NCBI RefSeq assembly: GCF_000684975.1
Contig: NZ_BAXZ01000035.1
Location: 8,998-72,997 of the forward strand
Direction of reading: 5' to 3'
Origin: Paraburkholderia acidipaludis NBRC 101816
GTDB taxonomy: Bacteria; Pseudomonadota; Gammaproteobacteria; Burkholderiales; Burkholderiaceae
Length of the DNA stretch: 64,000 nucleotides
The notes beneath the pieces were generated by a model. That model saw only the letters and a list, made by a program, of their open reading frames with translations, searched no databases and was not told the DNA's origin. Positions within the stretch are counted from its first letter, which is position 1; each line of letters begins with the position of its first letter. Below, one piece after another: positions 8,519 to 17,955 of this stretch. The position numbers were made by a program, and so were the translations under genes.

Positions 8519-9730
8519 ATGAAGCGCGAACCCGCTTTGATGCCGTTCAAACAGTTGCCCACGCTGTTGCCCCAAATCGAAATCGACGCCGAGACCTTCG
8601 TCGGCATACGCCGGCAGATCCACGCCCAGCCGGAGCTTGGCTTCGAGGTGGGCGCCACCGCGAAGCTCGTCGCGATGCTGCTCGAGAAGTGGGGCTACGA
8701 GGTGCATACGGGCGTCGGTCGCAGCGGCGTGGTCGGCCAGCTCAAGGTGGGCGACGGCAAGCGTCGCCTGGGGATACGCGCCGACATGGACGCATTGCCG
8801 ATCGTCGAGAACACGGGGCTGCCCTATGCCAGCCAGGCGCCGGGCAAGATGCACGCGTGCGGGCACGACGGCCACACGGCGATCCTGCTCGCGGCGGCGA
8901 AGGCGCTGGCCGACCGGCGCGACTTCAACGGCACGCTGAACCTCATTTTTCAGCCCGACGAAGAAAATCTCTGCGGCGCGAAGGCGATGATCGACGACGG
9001 CCTCTTCGAGCGCTTTCCGTGCGACGCCGTCTACGCGTTGCACAACATGCCGGGCGTGCCGGCAGGGACGTTCCGCGTGCTGGCCGGGTCGGTGAGCCTT
9101 TCGTCGGACGTGGCCGATGTCACGCTCAAGGGCGTGGGCGGCCACGGTGCGATGCCGCATCGCGTGAAGGATCCCATCGTGGCGGCGGGCGCGCTCATCA
9201 CGGCGCTGCAGACCGTGGTCGCGCGCAACGTGCCGCCCGACGACACGGCCGTCGTGTCGATCGGCTACGTTCGCGGCGGCGCGACGCATAACGTGATTCC
9301 GGAGTCGGTGCAGCTGGGCCTGAACGTGCGCGCGGCGCGGCCCGAGACGCGCGCGCTCGTGGAGGCGCGCGTGCGCGAGATCGTCGCGTTGACCGCGCAG
9401 GCGCATGGCGTGGAGGCACACATCGACTATCGTCAGCTCACGCCGCCGATGGTCAATACCTCTGAAGAAACGGCGCTCGCGCAACAGGTCTGCACGGAGC
9501 TCGTGGGCGAGGAGAACGTGGTCACGCAGGCGCCGAAGGGCTTGAACGGCAGCGAGGACTTTGCGTGGATGCTGGGCGCCGTGCCGGGCTGCTACCTGCT
9601 GCTCGGCAACGGCGAAGGCGAGTCAGGCGGCTGCATGGTTCACAACCCCGGTTACGATTTCAACGACCAGGTGCTGCCGCTCGGCGCGGCGTGCTGGGTC
9701 CGTCTTGCGCAGAGGTTTCTCGTGGCCTGA
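8519..9730 (+). CDS. M20 family amidohydrolase (hippurate hydrolase-like)
   Basis: A 403-residue metallo-amidohydrolase of peptidase family M20D, which cleaves N-acyl amino acids such as hippurate or N-acetyl amino acids. Family motifs include RRQIHAQPELGFE, RADMDALPIVE, the metal-binding HACGHDGHTA, the DEEN region with the catalytic/metal acidic residues, and a C-terminal GSEDFAWM. It has no signal peptide and is cytoplasmic. An alternative ATG is at 8501, but GGAGGA at 8503-8508 fits ATG 8519. It is co-directional with the MFS gene and followed by a terminator at 9770-9804. Confidence 0.9.
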   Translation: MKREPALMPFKQLPTLLPQIEIDAETFVGIRRQIHAQPELGFEVGATAKLVAMLLEKWGYEVHTGVGRSGVVGQLKVGDGKRRLGIRADMDALPIVENTGLPYASQAPGKMHACGHDGHTAILLAAAKALADRRDFNGTLNLIFQPDEENLCGAKAMIDDGLFERFPCDAVYALHNMPGVPAGTFRVLAGSVSLSSDVADVTLKGVGGHGAMPHRVKDPIVAAGALITALQTVVARNVPPDDTAVVSIGYVRGGATHNVIPESVQLGLNVRAARPETRALVEARVREIVALTAQAHGVEAHIDYRQLTPPMVNTSEETALAQQVCTELVGEENVVTQAPKGLNGSEDFAWMLGAVPGCYLLLGNGEGESGGCMVHNPGYDFNDQVLPLGAACWVRLAQRFLVA

Positions 9731-9769
9731 TTCATGGCGGTTCTCTGACCCGCGTTGTATTCCACTTCG

Positions 9770-9804
9770 ACGCGTGCGGCTTGTTCCAGGCCGCACGCGT
9801 TTTT
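9770..9804 (+). terminator. Rho-independent terminator after the M20 gene
   Basis: The 11-bp perfect stem ACGCGTGCGGC / GCCGCACGCGT encloses a 9-base loop and ends in five T residues. It lies 40 bp past the M20 stop codon, closing the MFS-amidohydrolase operon. Confidence 0.85.
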
Positions 9805-9979
9805 GCGTTACCGTGTTTTCGCACGATGCCTGACTTAAGCAGCGATTTTGCCGAGGCGATATGGGCCACCCGTGGTTGCAGCATGCTATTTGGCCACCCG
9901 AAACAGGCCGGAGCGATGGCACAATAGAAGTTAACCTCCTTTTCATCCGGTGCAGCGCCAACATGCAAGACTCATTGCA

Positions 9980-11044
9980 ATGAATGCAGCATCGAATGCC
10001 ATGGCCGGCAAGGGCAAGCGGTTCGTCGAACGCGTCTATCGTCTGAGGATCGCAGGGCTTAGCCTTGGGTTCTTCTGTGTGGCCTCCGTGTTCCTGGAGC
10101 AGCACCGCGGCTTCGTGCTATGGGGGCTGCTTGCCTTTCACGGCTTTCTCTGGCCGCACGTTGCGCGGCGCGCCTCGCTGGCCTGCGAAGTGCCGTTTCG
10201 CGGCGAACGCGTCAATCTTCTGATCGATGCGGCGTTCGGCGGCTTCTGGGTGGTTGCGATGCGCATGAACGTGCTGCCGTGCGTGCTGATTCTCGTGATG
10301 CTCAGCATGGACAACATCGCGGCAGGCGGCGTGCAGTTGTTCGCGCGCGGCGTTCTCGCGCATCTGGTGGGTTTCGCTATCGGCATCCTGACGCTCGGCT
10401 TCGTGTTCGAGCCCATGTCGAGCATGTCGACCATCCTCGCCTGTTTGCCGTTTCTCGTGATTTATCCGCTTGCGCTCGGGTTGGCCACCTACCGCATCTC
10501 GCGCAAGCTCGCGGAACAGACACGCACGCTCCAGCGGCTGAGCCGCACCGACGGCCTCACGGGGCTGCTCAACCGGCGCAGCTGGGAGCACGAACTGGCG
10601 GCGGAATTCGAGCGCTGCCGCGAGCGCCGTTACGCATCGTCGCTGTTGCTCGTCGACCTCGACCACTTCAAGCGCATCAACGACACGCTCGGCCATCCGG
10701 CGGGCGACGCGGTTCTGCAGGCCTTTGCCGCGATGCTGCAGTCGCACTTCCGCGAGAGCGACCCGATTGGCCGTTACGGCGGCGAGGAGTTCGGCGTGGT
10801 GCTGCCGGGCGCGACGCTCACCGAGGCGCGCGCGGTGGCCGAGCGCCTCGTCGCGACGGTGCGCGAGCAGGCGGGGCACGACGGCGCCGCGTGCCCTTGC
10901 ACGATCAGCGTCGGCATTGCGCAGTGCGGGCAGGACATGCCCAATCACATCGCCTGGCTGCAGAAGGCCGACGCGAGCCTGTACGGCGCGAAGCTGGGCG
11001 GGCGCGATCGCGTCGTGGTAGGCGAGGCGCTCGTGCAGCCGTGA
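9980..11044 (+). CDS. Diguanylate cyclase, MASE2-GGDEF (DgcC/AdrA-like)
   Basis: A 354-residue membrane enzyme predicted to make cyclic-di-GMP. The N-terminal half has about five hydrophobic segments resembling the MASE2 sensor of AdrA/DgcC (including LLAFHGFLWPHVARR and VVAMRMNVLPCVLILVML). The GGDEF domain begins around SRTDGLTGLLNRRSWEHEL and has an intact GGEEF active site. An RESD motif five residues before it matches the RxxD inhibitory site, so product feedback is expected. A GTG at 9950 could extend it by ten residues; neither start has a strong ribosome-binding site. The likely role is control of matrix production or motility. Confidence 0.85.
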   Translation: MNAASNAMAGKGKRFVERVYRLRIAGLSLGFFCVASVFLEQHRGFVLWGLLAFHGFLWPHVARRASLACEVPFRGERVNLLIDAAFGGFWVVAMRMNVLPCVLILVMLSMDNIAAGGVQLFARGVLAHLVGFAIGILTLGFVFEPMSSMSTILACLPFLVIYPLALGLATYRISRKLAEQTRTLQRLSRTDGLTGLLNRRSWEHELAAEFERCRERRYASSLLLVDLDHFKRINDTLGHPAGDAVLQAFAAMLQSHFRESDPIGRYGGEEFGVVLPGATLTEARAVAERLVATVREQAGHDGAACPCTISVGIAQCGQDMPNHIAWLQKADASLYGAKLGGRDRVVVGEALVQP

Positions 11045-11083
11045 GCGCGCGTATCCGTTAGCCGGCGGCTCGCCCCGGTGGGC

Positions 11084-12121
11084 TTATTTCGCATGCAGCG
11101 CGGCGGGCTCGGCCTGCTGCGCCTCCTGGTTCAGACATCCGATTCCGGCCAGCGTGGCGGCGACCGCGACGTCCAGCGGCGTATGCGGCTCGCGGCCCAG
11201 CGTGGCGACAAGCCGTGCGTTCTCGAGCCGTAGCGGCTCGCGCCAGAGGTAGCGCATCTCCAGCACTTCGCGCAGGGTCGTGACGAACGGCGCGGCCGCG
11301 TAGACCAGCGCCCACGGAAAGCGGCGCTGGCGCGGCTTCGCGCCGTGCCGCCGCGCGACGCGGCAGATGGCCTGCGCCATTTGCGTGCCGTCGGCGTCCC
11401 AGTGGCCGCCGAAGTGGAAGGTTGCGAACGCCGGCAGCGCGGCCCGCCGTTCGATCAGCTCGACCATCGTGCGGGCCACGTCGGGCACGTAGGCCCACTG
11501 ATGGGCGGTGCCCGGGCGGCCGGGCAGGCGGACGACGCTCACGGGCCGGCCGGCCTGCACGAGACCTTGGGAGAACCAGCTATTGCGGGTGAGGTGCGGG
11601 CCGAAGAAGTCGCCGGCCCGCACGACGATCGTGCGTACCCCTTGCGCGACCGCCGCCTGTAACTGCCGCTCGAGTTCGACGCGGATCGCGCCCTTGCGCG
11701 TGCGCGGCTGCTGCGGCTGATTTTCGGTGAGCGTCGGGAACGCCTCGGGCCCGTAGTTGTAGACGGTGCCTGGCAGAACGACGGTCGCGCCCGCGGCCTG
11801 CGCCGCCGCGATGGTGTTGCCGATCATGGGCAGCACGAGCTTCGACCAGTTGCGATAACCGGGCGGATTCACGGCGTGGACGATCACGGCGCAGCCGCGC
11901 GCCGCGCGCATGACGGCTTCGCGGTCCATGGCGTCGCCTTGCTGCCAGTCGATGCCGTCGCCCGGGCGCGCAACTTCCGCCGCCCGGCGATGCAGCGCGC
12001 GCACCTGCCAGCCGGCCTCGCGCAACTGGCGCGCGACCTCGTTGCCTATTCCGCCTGTTGCGCCCAGCACGAGCGCAAACCGGTCCTGTTGCGCCTCACG
12101 TCCGGAAAATGGGGTTGCCAT
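11084..12121 (-). CDS. NAD(P)-binding epimerase/dehydratase family (extended SDR)
   Basis: A 345-residue Rossmann-fold protein of the atypical/extended SDR type. A glycine-rich nucleotide site, LVLGATGGIGNEVARQL, lies near residue 17, and GTVYNYGPEAFP in mid-protein resembles the active-site Tyr region, though the classical YxxxK spacing is not obvious. It is cytoplasmic. Start ATG 12121 is preceded by GGAGAA; upstream codons in the open frame are not needed. It is divergent from a LysR gene across about 100 bp, an arrangement typical of a regulator controlling its neighbour. The substrate is unknown. Confidence 0.8.
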   Translation of the reverse strand: MATPFSGREAQQDRFALVLGATGGIGNEVARQLREAGWQVRALHRRAAEVARPGDGIDWQQGDAMDREAVMRAARGCAVIVHAVNPPGYRNWSKLVLPMIGNTIAAAQAAGATVVLPGTVYNYGPEAFPTLTENQPQQPRTRKGAIRVELERQLQAAVAQGVRTIVVRAGDFFGPHLTRNSWFSQGLVQAGRPVSVVRLPGRPGTAHQWAYVPDVARTMVELIERRAALPAFATFHFGGHWDADGTQMAQAICRVARRHGAKPRQRRFPWALVYAAAPFVTTLREVLEMRYLWREPLRLENARLVATLGREPHTPLDVAVAATLAGIGCLNQEAQQAEPAALHAK

Positions 12122-12212
12122 GATGATTCTCCGTTGGGTTCGATGGTTTCGACGGGAGACATTCTGCGACCGGCGCCGCGCATAATAAATTGGCAAACAG
12201 AAGGGATCGGCT

Positions 12213-12226
12213 ATACATTTATGTAT
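12213..12226. promoter_or_regulatory. Palindrome at the LysR start codon
   Basis: The perfect dyad ATACAT-TT-ATGTAT sits in the 103-bp region between the divergent SDR and LysR genes and overlaps the LysR ATG at 12225. Its position suits an autoregulatory or shared operator, but that role is inferred only from symmetry and location. Confidence 0.35.
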
Positions 12227-13118
12227 GGCCTCGAACCTGAGCTGGGAGCTTTACCGGACTTTTCTCGCCGTGCTGACCGAAGGCTCGCTTTCGGGGGCCG
12301 CGCGCGCGCTCGGCATCACGCAGCCGACGGCGGGGCGGCACGTCGAGGCGCTGGAGGCCGCGTTCGGCCAGCCGCTCTTCACGCGTTCGCAGACGGGCCT
12401 CTTGCCGACCGAGGCGGCCACGGCGCTGCGCGGCTATGCCGAGGCGATGCGCAGCACCGCGGCGGCGCTCGAGCGCGCGGCGTCCGGCCGGGGCGAGGCA
12501 ATGAGCGGAGTGGTGCGGATCTCGGCAAGCGAGGTGATCAGCGTGGAGGTGCTGCCGCCCGTGATCGCGCAGTTGCGGCGCGCGCATCCGGGGCTCGTGG
12601 TCGAGCTGGTGGCGACCAATCGCCTGCAGGATCTGCTGCAGCGCGAAGCGGACATCGCGGTCCGCATGACGCGGCCGGTACAGGAGATGCTGATCGCGCG
12701 GCGCATCGGCGCCGTGGAAGTGGGACTGCATGCGCGCGACGACTACCTCGCCGCGCATGGCACGCCGGCCACGCCCGACGATCTCGCGAACCATGCGCTG
12801 ATCGGCTTCGACGAAACCACGCCGTTCCTGCGCGCCGCGGCGAAGGGGTTTCCCGCATGGCGGCGCGAGGCGTTCTCGATTCGCAGCGGCAGCGACCTCG
12901 CGCAGCTCGCGATGATCCGCGCGGGCTGCGGTATCGGCTTCTGCCAGGCCGGCATTGCGCGGCGCGATCCGCGGCTCGTGCGGGTGCTGGCGCCGGCCTG
13001 CACGTTTGCGCTGGAGACCTGGATCACGATGCACGAGGATCTGCGCGGCAATCCGCGCTGCAAGGCGGCGTTCGATGCGTTGGTTGCGGGGCTGGGCGCG
13101 TATGTGGCGGGAGAGTGA
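12225..13118 (+). CDS. LysR-family transcriptional regulator
   Basis: A 297-residue LysR regulator. The winged HTH lies at about residues 7-65 (TFLAVLTEGSLSGAARALGITQPTAGRHVEALE), followed by the effector-binding domain. It is divergent from the SDR gene, which is its most likely target. No strong Shine-Dalgarno sequence is at ideal spacing before ATG 12225 (an AAGGGA lies about 15 bp upstream), so translation may be weak or autoregulated. Confidence 0.9.
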   Translation: MASNLSWELYRTFLAVLTEGSLSGAARALGITQPTAGRHVEALEAAFGQPLFTRSQTGLLPTEAATALRGYAEAMRSTAAALERAASGRGEAMSGVVRISASEVISVEVLPPVIAQLRRAHPGLVVELVATNRLQDLLQREADIAVRMTRPVQEMLIARRIGAVEVGLHARDDYLAAHGTPATPDDLANHALIGFDETTPFLRAAAKGFPAWRREAFSIRSGSDLAQLAMIRAGCGIGFCQAGIARRDPRLVRVLAPACTFALETWITMHEDLRGNPRCKAAFDALVAGLGAYVAGE

Positions 13119-13241
13119 GGGCATGGTTCATGCTGCGCCGATGCCTTGTTGAAGCGACTGAAGCGAAAACCCGGACGATTGGGTCTGCGAAATATCCCGG
13201 GCGCGGCGACGGGCCCGAAGCTTGACGGCTAGAGTTGAACC

Positions 13242-14969
13242 ATGAAAAAGACTTCCGCATATGCATGCTGCGCCACGCATAACGATCAGCCTGGCGACCC
13301 CCGCACGGGCGTTTCGCGTCGCGGCTTCCTGAAACTCGCGGGCGCTTCCGGGCTGACTGCCGGGACCGGCGTGCTGGCCGTGAACGGCCGCGCCGCGGAG
13401 GCGAGCCCGGACGGAACGCCGGAGCAGGTACATCTGACCTGGGGCAGCGATCCGTCCCGCGAAGTGGTGGTTTCGTGGGCGTCGCTTGCGGCTGCGGTCA
13501 ATCCGCGCGTGAACGCAGGCGCAGCGGGGCGGCGCGCACGGGTCTACCCCGCACGGGAACGACGCTACGTGGACGGCATCAACGGCGAGACGGTGTACAC
13601 CTACCATGCCACCCTGCGCGATCTGCAGCCGGGCACCCGCTACCAGTACCAGATCACTGCGGACAACGACAGCAATCAGGGCGCGCCGTTCGCGGCCGAA
13701 TTCCAGACGGCGCCGCGCGGCCGCACGCGTTTTCGCTGGACCAGTTACGGCGATCTCGCCACGCCCAATACGAAATGGGTGTTGTCCTATCCGCAAAGCC
13801 GGTTCGCCGTGGCGGCCGTGGAGCAGTTCAAGCCGCTGTTCCATTTGCTGAACGGCGACCTGTGCTACGGGAACCTGAACCCCGGCTCGCAACCGTCCGT
13901 GTGGCGCGACTTTGGCAACAACGTGCAGAACTCCGCCGCACATCGCCCGTGGATGCCTTGCCCCGGTAATCACGAACTCGAATTTCACAATGGCGATCAG
14001 GGCCTTGCTTCCTACCTCACGCGCTATGCGCTGCCCGATAACGGCACGCGCTTTTCCGGCCACTGGTACAGCTTTCAGGTGGGCGCGGTATTGTTCGTCT
14101 CGCTCGACGCGGACGACGTGATCTACCAGGACGCCGCGGCTTTCGTGCCGGGCCCCGATCCGCTCGTGCCCGTGGGCGGCAGCGGCAATCCGCCCGTCGC
14201 GGCCGGAACGTCGCTGTATGTGCGCGGCTACAGCAACGGCGAGCAAACCCGCTGGCTCGAACAAACGCTGCTCCGCGCGTCGACCGATGCGGGCATCGAC
14301 TGGATCGTCGTGCAGATGCATCAGGACGCACTCTCTTCGTCCTCGACCGGCAACGGCTCCGACAAGGGGATTCGCGAGGCGTGGCTGCCGCTGTTCGATC
14401 GCTACAGCGTGGACCTCGTGCTGTGCGGCCACGATCACGACTACGAGCGAAGCTACCCCGTGCGCGGGCGCAACCGCAATGCGGGTGTCGATGCAACGAC
14501 GGGCGCGGTGGTCGATACGTTGCAGCCCAGACCCGTCATCACGGCCGATCCGGCCAATGCCACGTTCGACACGAGCCAGGGCACGATTCATCTGATTCTG
14601 GGCGGGGGCGGGACGAACGCCCCGCTGGATGTCTACGGCAAGGATGCGGCCACGGGCCAGGTTCAGGCGAAGGTCTTCACGAAGCCCAATCGCCCGATAC
14701 CCGGCAAAGAGGCGGGCACGTATGCGCGCCCGGCGGCCGACGCGCTGGAAGACGCGATCTGGTCCGCGCGCCGCGATACCGGCACGGGCTACGGTCTTGC
14801 CGTGTTCGATTACGATCCCGGCATAGCGGGCGGCAAGACGACCATCACGATGAGCTACTACCACGCGCCGGGCGCGGATCAGACGCCCACGACAAACTAT
14901 GAGTTGTTCGAAACGATTGTGATGGAGAAGCCGCGGCGCGTGCAGGCCGGCGGCGCCGGCCTCGAATAG
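13242..14969 (+). CDS. Tat-exported purple acid phosphatase-like metallophosphoesterase
   Basis: A 575-residue exported phosphoesterase. The N terminus has a twin-arginine signal (SRRGFLKLAGASG, about residues 25-37), so it is probably folded with metal in the cytoplasm before export. An N-terminal fibronectin-III-like purple acid phosphatase domain (about 60-160) precedes the calcineurin-like domain. Metal-ligand motifs are visible in order: YGDLA, NGDLCYGN, PGNHELEF, QMHQD and GHDHDYERSYP. The likely role is phosphate release from organic phosphoesters in the periplasm or outside the cell. It stands alone; no pho-box was verified. Confidence 0.9.
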   Translation: MKKTSAYACCATHNDQPGDPRTGVSRRGFLKLAGASGLTAGTGVLAVNGRAAEASPDGTPEQVHLTWGSDPSREVVVSWASLAAAVNPRVNAGAAGRRARVYPARERRYVDGINGETVYTYHATLRDLQPGTRYQYQITADNDSNQGAPFAAEFQTAPRGRTRFRWTSYGDLATPNTKWVLSYPQSRFAVAAVEQFKPLFHLLNGDLCYGNLNPGSQPSVWRDFGNNVQNSAAHRPWMPCPGNHELEFHNGDQGLASYLTRYALPDNGTRFSGHWYSFQVGAVLFVSLDADDVIYQDAAAFVPGPDPLVPVGGSGNPPVAAGTSLYVRGYSNGEQTRWLEQTLLRASTDAGIDWIVVQMHQDALSSSSTGNGSDKGIREAWLPLFDRYSVDLVLCGHDHDYERSYPVRGRNRNAGVDATTGAVVDTLQPRPVITADPANATFDTSQGTIHLILGGGGTNAPLDVYGKDAATGQVQAKVFTKPNRPIPGKEAGTYARPAADALEDAIWSARRDTGTGYGLAVFDYDPGIAGGKTTITMSYYHAPGADQTPTTNYELFETIVMEKPRRVQAGGAGLE

Positions 14970-15041
14970 CAAGCGCGGCTAGGCGGGATAGACCGATCCT
15001 CGGCACCATGGCGTCTGCCGCACGATCCAGATACCCAGCCC

Positions 15042-15914
15042 ATGCCAGTTCACACCGACTTCACCCGCGCCTACACGAAACGTTTCGACACCGTGCTCGC
15101 TTATATCGACGCGAATCTGGAAGGCGACTTGTCGGTCGACGCGCTGAGCCGCGTGGCGAACTTCTCGAAGTTCCATTTTCATCGCCAGTTCGCCGCCTAC
15201 GTGGGCGTGCCGGTCGCGCGCTACGTGCAGCTGCTGCGTCTGCGTCGAGCCGCCCGTCGGCTTGCCGCGCGCGCATCCTGCACCGTGCTCGATGCCGCGC
15301 TGGACGCGGGCTTCGACAGCCCCGAGGCGTTCAGCCGGGCATTCCGGCGTGCGTTCGGCATGGCGCCGAGCGCGTTCCGGCAGCATCCGGGCTGGGAGAT
15401 CTGGAGTGCGACGTTTGTCGTCCCCTACCTTTCAAGGAAACTGACCATGCAAGTGCGAATTGTGGATTTTGCCGAGACGCGGGTTGCCGCGCTCGAACAC
15501 TGCGGCCCGCCCGGACTCGTCAACGAGAGCGTGCGAAAGTTCGTCGACTGGCGCAAAGCGAGCGGGCAATCGCCGCTGACGTCGAGCCGGACTTTCGGCA
15601 TTCCGCGCAACAACCCGGATACGACGCCGGGCGAGGCATTTCGCTTCGACATTTGCGGCGAGATTGCCGAACCGGTCGCGTCGAATGACCAGGGTGTCCG
15701 CGCGCTCACGATTCCGGGCGGCCGATGTGCGGTGGTTCGGCATACGGGCTCGACCGATCATATCGGCGAGACCATCTACCCCATCTTTCGCGACTGGCTG
15801 CCGGGCAGCGGCGAGGAGTTGCGGGACCATCCGTTGTTCTTTCACTACCTGAGCGTGTTTCCGGAAACGCCGCAGGACGAGTGGCAGACCGATATCTACA
15901 TTCCGCTCGTGTGA
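15042..15914 (+). CDS. AraC-family regulator with GyrI-like effector domain
   Basis: A 290-residue regulator with two modules. Residues about 10-115 form the two AraC helix-turn-helices (LSVDALSRVANFSKFHFHRQFAAYVG and FDSPEAFSRAFRRAFGMAPSAFR in outline). Residues about 130-290 form a GyrI-like/BacE small-molecule binding domain (MQVRIVDFAETRVAALEHCG at its start). Proteins of this layout, such as Rob and SoxS-like fusions, often respond to drugs or amphipathic compounds. It converges on the persulfide dioxygenase gene. Targets are unknown. Confidence 0.9.
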   Translation: MPVHTDFTRAYTKRFDTVLAYIDANLEGDLSVDALSRVANFSKFHFHRQFAAYVGVPVARYVQLLRLRRAARRLAARASCTVLDAALDAGFDSPEAFSRAFRRAFGMAPSAFRQHPGWEIWSATFVVPYLSRKLTMQVRIVDFAETRVAALEHCGPPGLVNESVRKFVDWRKASGQSPLTSSRTFGIPRNNPDTTPGEAFRFDICGEIAEPVASNDQGVRALTIPGGRCAVVRHTGSTDHIGETIYPIFRDWLPGSGEELRDHPLFFHYLSVFPETPQDEWQTDIYIPLV

Positions 15915-15969
15915 CGCGAGGGCAGCGCTGCGTGCCGGGCCGCTGCCGCCCGGTTCTCATGGGCGGTCC

Positions 15970-17040
15970 TCAGACACTGCCCGATGCGACGGGCAACCCC
16001 TCCGCCTTCCAGCGCAGCATGCCGCCGGCAAGGTTGGCCACCCTGCCGAAACCGGCCTTGGTCAGCAGCACGCTGGCCTGGGCCGACCGGACGCCCGAGC
16101 GGCACACGGCCACCACGGGCCGTTCGCGGTCGAGTTCGCCGAGCCGGTCCACCAGCTGCGAGAGCGGCACCAGCTTGGCATCCGGCAGATGGCCAAGACG
16201 ATCGATGAACTCCGGCGCTTCCCGCACATCGACGATCTGCAGGGTTGCCGCATGCTCCAGCAGTGCCATCGGCTCGATTTCCCAGACGCCGCTAAAGCGC
16301 AGCGTGAGCGGCGCCCAGTCGGGCGTTTCCTCCAGCGGCGCCGCGTTTTCCGGCTTCCCGCAGCGCAGGTTGGCGGGCACCGCAATGGCCATCAGCTTGG
16401 GGTGGGGCAGATTCAGGTTGTTCATGTAGCCCGCGAAGTCGCCGAGATCCACGTCGCCGCCCAGGCGCGGATTGAAGCGCCGCTCTTCGGCCACGCTCGT
16501 GACAGTGATGCCGCGATAGTCGTGCGCGGGGTAGAGCAGGCAGGCATCGGGCAGCGTCAGGATCTGCTCGCGCACCGAGGCGAATAGCTGCTGCGGACTG
16601 CCGCCCTGGAAGTCGGTGCGGCCGCAGCCGCGAATCAGCAGGCTGTCGCCCGTGAAGGCCATGCTCTCGTCGTCCAGCACATAGGTCAGGCAGCCGCTGG
16701 TGTGACCAGGCGTCGCGCGCACCGCCAGATGGCGCTGGCCGAAAGCGACGCGCTCGCCATGACGCAGCGGCCGGTTCACGTCTGCCGCGCCCACCGCCTC
16801 GGCTAACGCGATCGCGCTGCCGCAACGCTGCCGCAAGCGCCACGCGCCGGTTACGTGGTCGGCGTGCACGTGGGTATCGAGCGTTGCCTTGAGCCGCAGG
16901 CCGAGTTCCTGGAGCAGCGCGAGGTCGCGCGGCACGTGCTCGTAGACAGGATCGATCAGCAGCGCTTCGCCGCTCGCGGGGTCGCCGAGCAGGTAGGTGT
17001 AGGTGGACGATGCGGGATCGAAGAGCTGGCGAAAGATCAT
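15970..17040 (-). CDS. Persulfide dioxygenase-rhodanese fusion (ETHE1-like)
   Basis: A 356-residue fusion. Residues 1-235 are a metallo-beta-lactamase fold with ETHE1-type motifs (THVHADHVTGA, TPGHTSGCLTYV, FTGDSLLIRGCGRTDFQGG, YPAHDYRG), expected to oxidise glutathione persulfide to sulfite with non-haem iron. Residues about 255-350 are a rhodanese domain with the active-site loop CRSGVRS, expected to exchange sulfane sulfur between persulfide and thiosulfate. The fused pair links sulfide detoxification to thiosulfate formation in the cytoplasm. ATG 17040 follows an AGAGAGG site. The frame runs open far upstream through the glycine-rich gene, but that is antisense-free readthrough without relevance. 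Confidence 0.92.
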   Translation of the reverse strand: MIFRQLFDPASSTYTYLLGDPASGEALLIDPVYEHVPRDLALLQELGLRLKATLDTHVHADHVTGAWRLRQRCGSAIALAEAVGAADVNRPLRHGERVAFGQRHLAVRATPGHTSGCLTYVLDDESMAFTGDSLLIRGCGRTDFQGGSPQQLFASVREQILTLPDACLLYPAHDYRGITVTSVAEERRFNPRLGGDVDLGDFAGYMNNLNLPHPKLMAIAVPANLRCGKPENAAPLEETPDWAPLTLRFSGVWEIEPMALLEHAATLQIVDVREAPEFIDRLGHLPDAKLVPLSQLVDRLGELDRERPVVAVCRSGVRSAQASVLLTKAGFGRVANLAGGMLRWKAEGLPVASGSV

Positions 17041-17111
17041 CGCGGACCTCTCTGAAAGAAAGGCGCGGCGGCCTTCGGAGGCCGCCGCGGCCCGCTGCAG
17101 CCGCGCGCCGC

Positions 17112-17666
17112 CTAGATGCCCGGCGGCCGGGACGGCACCCGCTGCCATCCTCGGGCGCAGGACCGCACATACGGGTAATAACCTTCGGGCTTGCTGCAGT
17201 GATACCAGTAGTTCGCGTCCGGCGCCGCGCCGCCGCCCGCATCCGCCTGTCCGCCCTGTTGTGCCTGCTCGACGTATTGCGTAGGCCCGGACGCGTAGCC
17301 GTATGCGCCGACGGGTGCGGGCCCGTAAGGATAACCAGCGGGGTAGCCCGCGTAATACGGGTACGGCCAGCCGTATCCGTAGCCGTACCAGGGATAGGAA
17401 TAGCCCCAGCCCGGATAGCCCCAGGCGAAGCCCGGGCCGAAATAGGCGCCGCCGCCCCAGCCCCACCCCCAGCCGCCGCCCCAGTGGGAGTACCCGCCGT
17501 GGTAATAGCCGCCGCCCCAGCCGCCGCCATGGTAGTACCCGCCGCCCCAGCCGCCGCCGTGATAGCCGCCGCCCCAGCTGCCGCCCCTTCCTGCCACGGC
17601 AGCGCCGCTGGCGGCCATCGCGGCCACGATCAGCACCAGCTGGCACGCCTTGCGCCTGTTCATCAT
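17112..17666 (-). CDS. Secreted glycine/tyrosine-rich protein
   Basis: A 184-residue exported protein. It has a signal peptide (MMNRRKACQLVLIVAAMAAS, cleavage near AVAG). A low-complexity segment (about 27-110) follows, built of GGGYHGGGW-type repeats rich in Gly, Tyr and Trp. It ends with a conserved-looking tail, YWYHCSKPEGYYPYVRSC..GW, found in many proteobacterial small secreted proteins. Two tail cysteines could form a disulfide. Function is unknown; envelope association is likely. It lies 71 bp upstream of the persulfide dioxygenase gene on the same strand and may be co-transcribed. Confidence 0.8.
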   Translation of the reverse strand: MMNRRKACQLVLIVAAMAASGAAVAGRGGSWGGGYHGGGWGGGYYHGGGWGGGYYHGGYSHWGGGWGWGWGGGAYFGPGFAWGYPGWGYSYPWYGYGYGWPYPYYAGYPAGYPYGPAPVGAYGYASGPTQYVEQAQQGGQADAGGGAAPDANYWYHCSKPEGYYPYVRSCARGWQRVPSRPPGI

Positions 17667-17955
17667 GCTTGCCTCGAGAGTTCCTGCCGGCTCGGGTTGG
17701 ATAGCACGGCCGGCATCTTCCAGTTTATTAATTTTCGGGACGGTTTGCCTTCTTTGTTCATTTCGTTCGATTACGGCGGCTCCGGGATGTCCGGACATCT
17801 GCGACAACCTGCTCGACTTTTCACATGTCTGCGTATGGGTCCGGGCATGGCGTCGGCGGGAACGGGCGCGCCTGCAGGCATACGCGTGGATGCAGCCGGG
17901 TTTCGCCTATAAAGAAATCTCGCACTCGATCCCGACTTCAAGACAATGCCATTTG

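Noticed and set aside
15921..15947. Terminator between the AraC-GyrI and persulfide dioxygenase genes
   Set aside because: The 7-bp arms GGCAGCG/CGCTGCC have a 13-base GC-rich loop and no T run in either direction.
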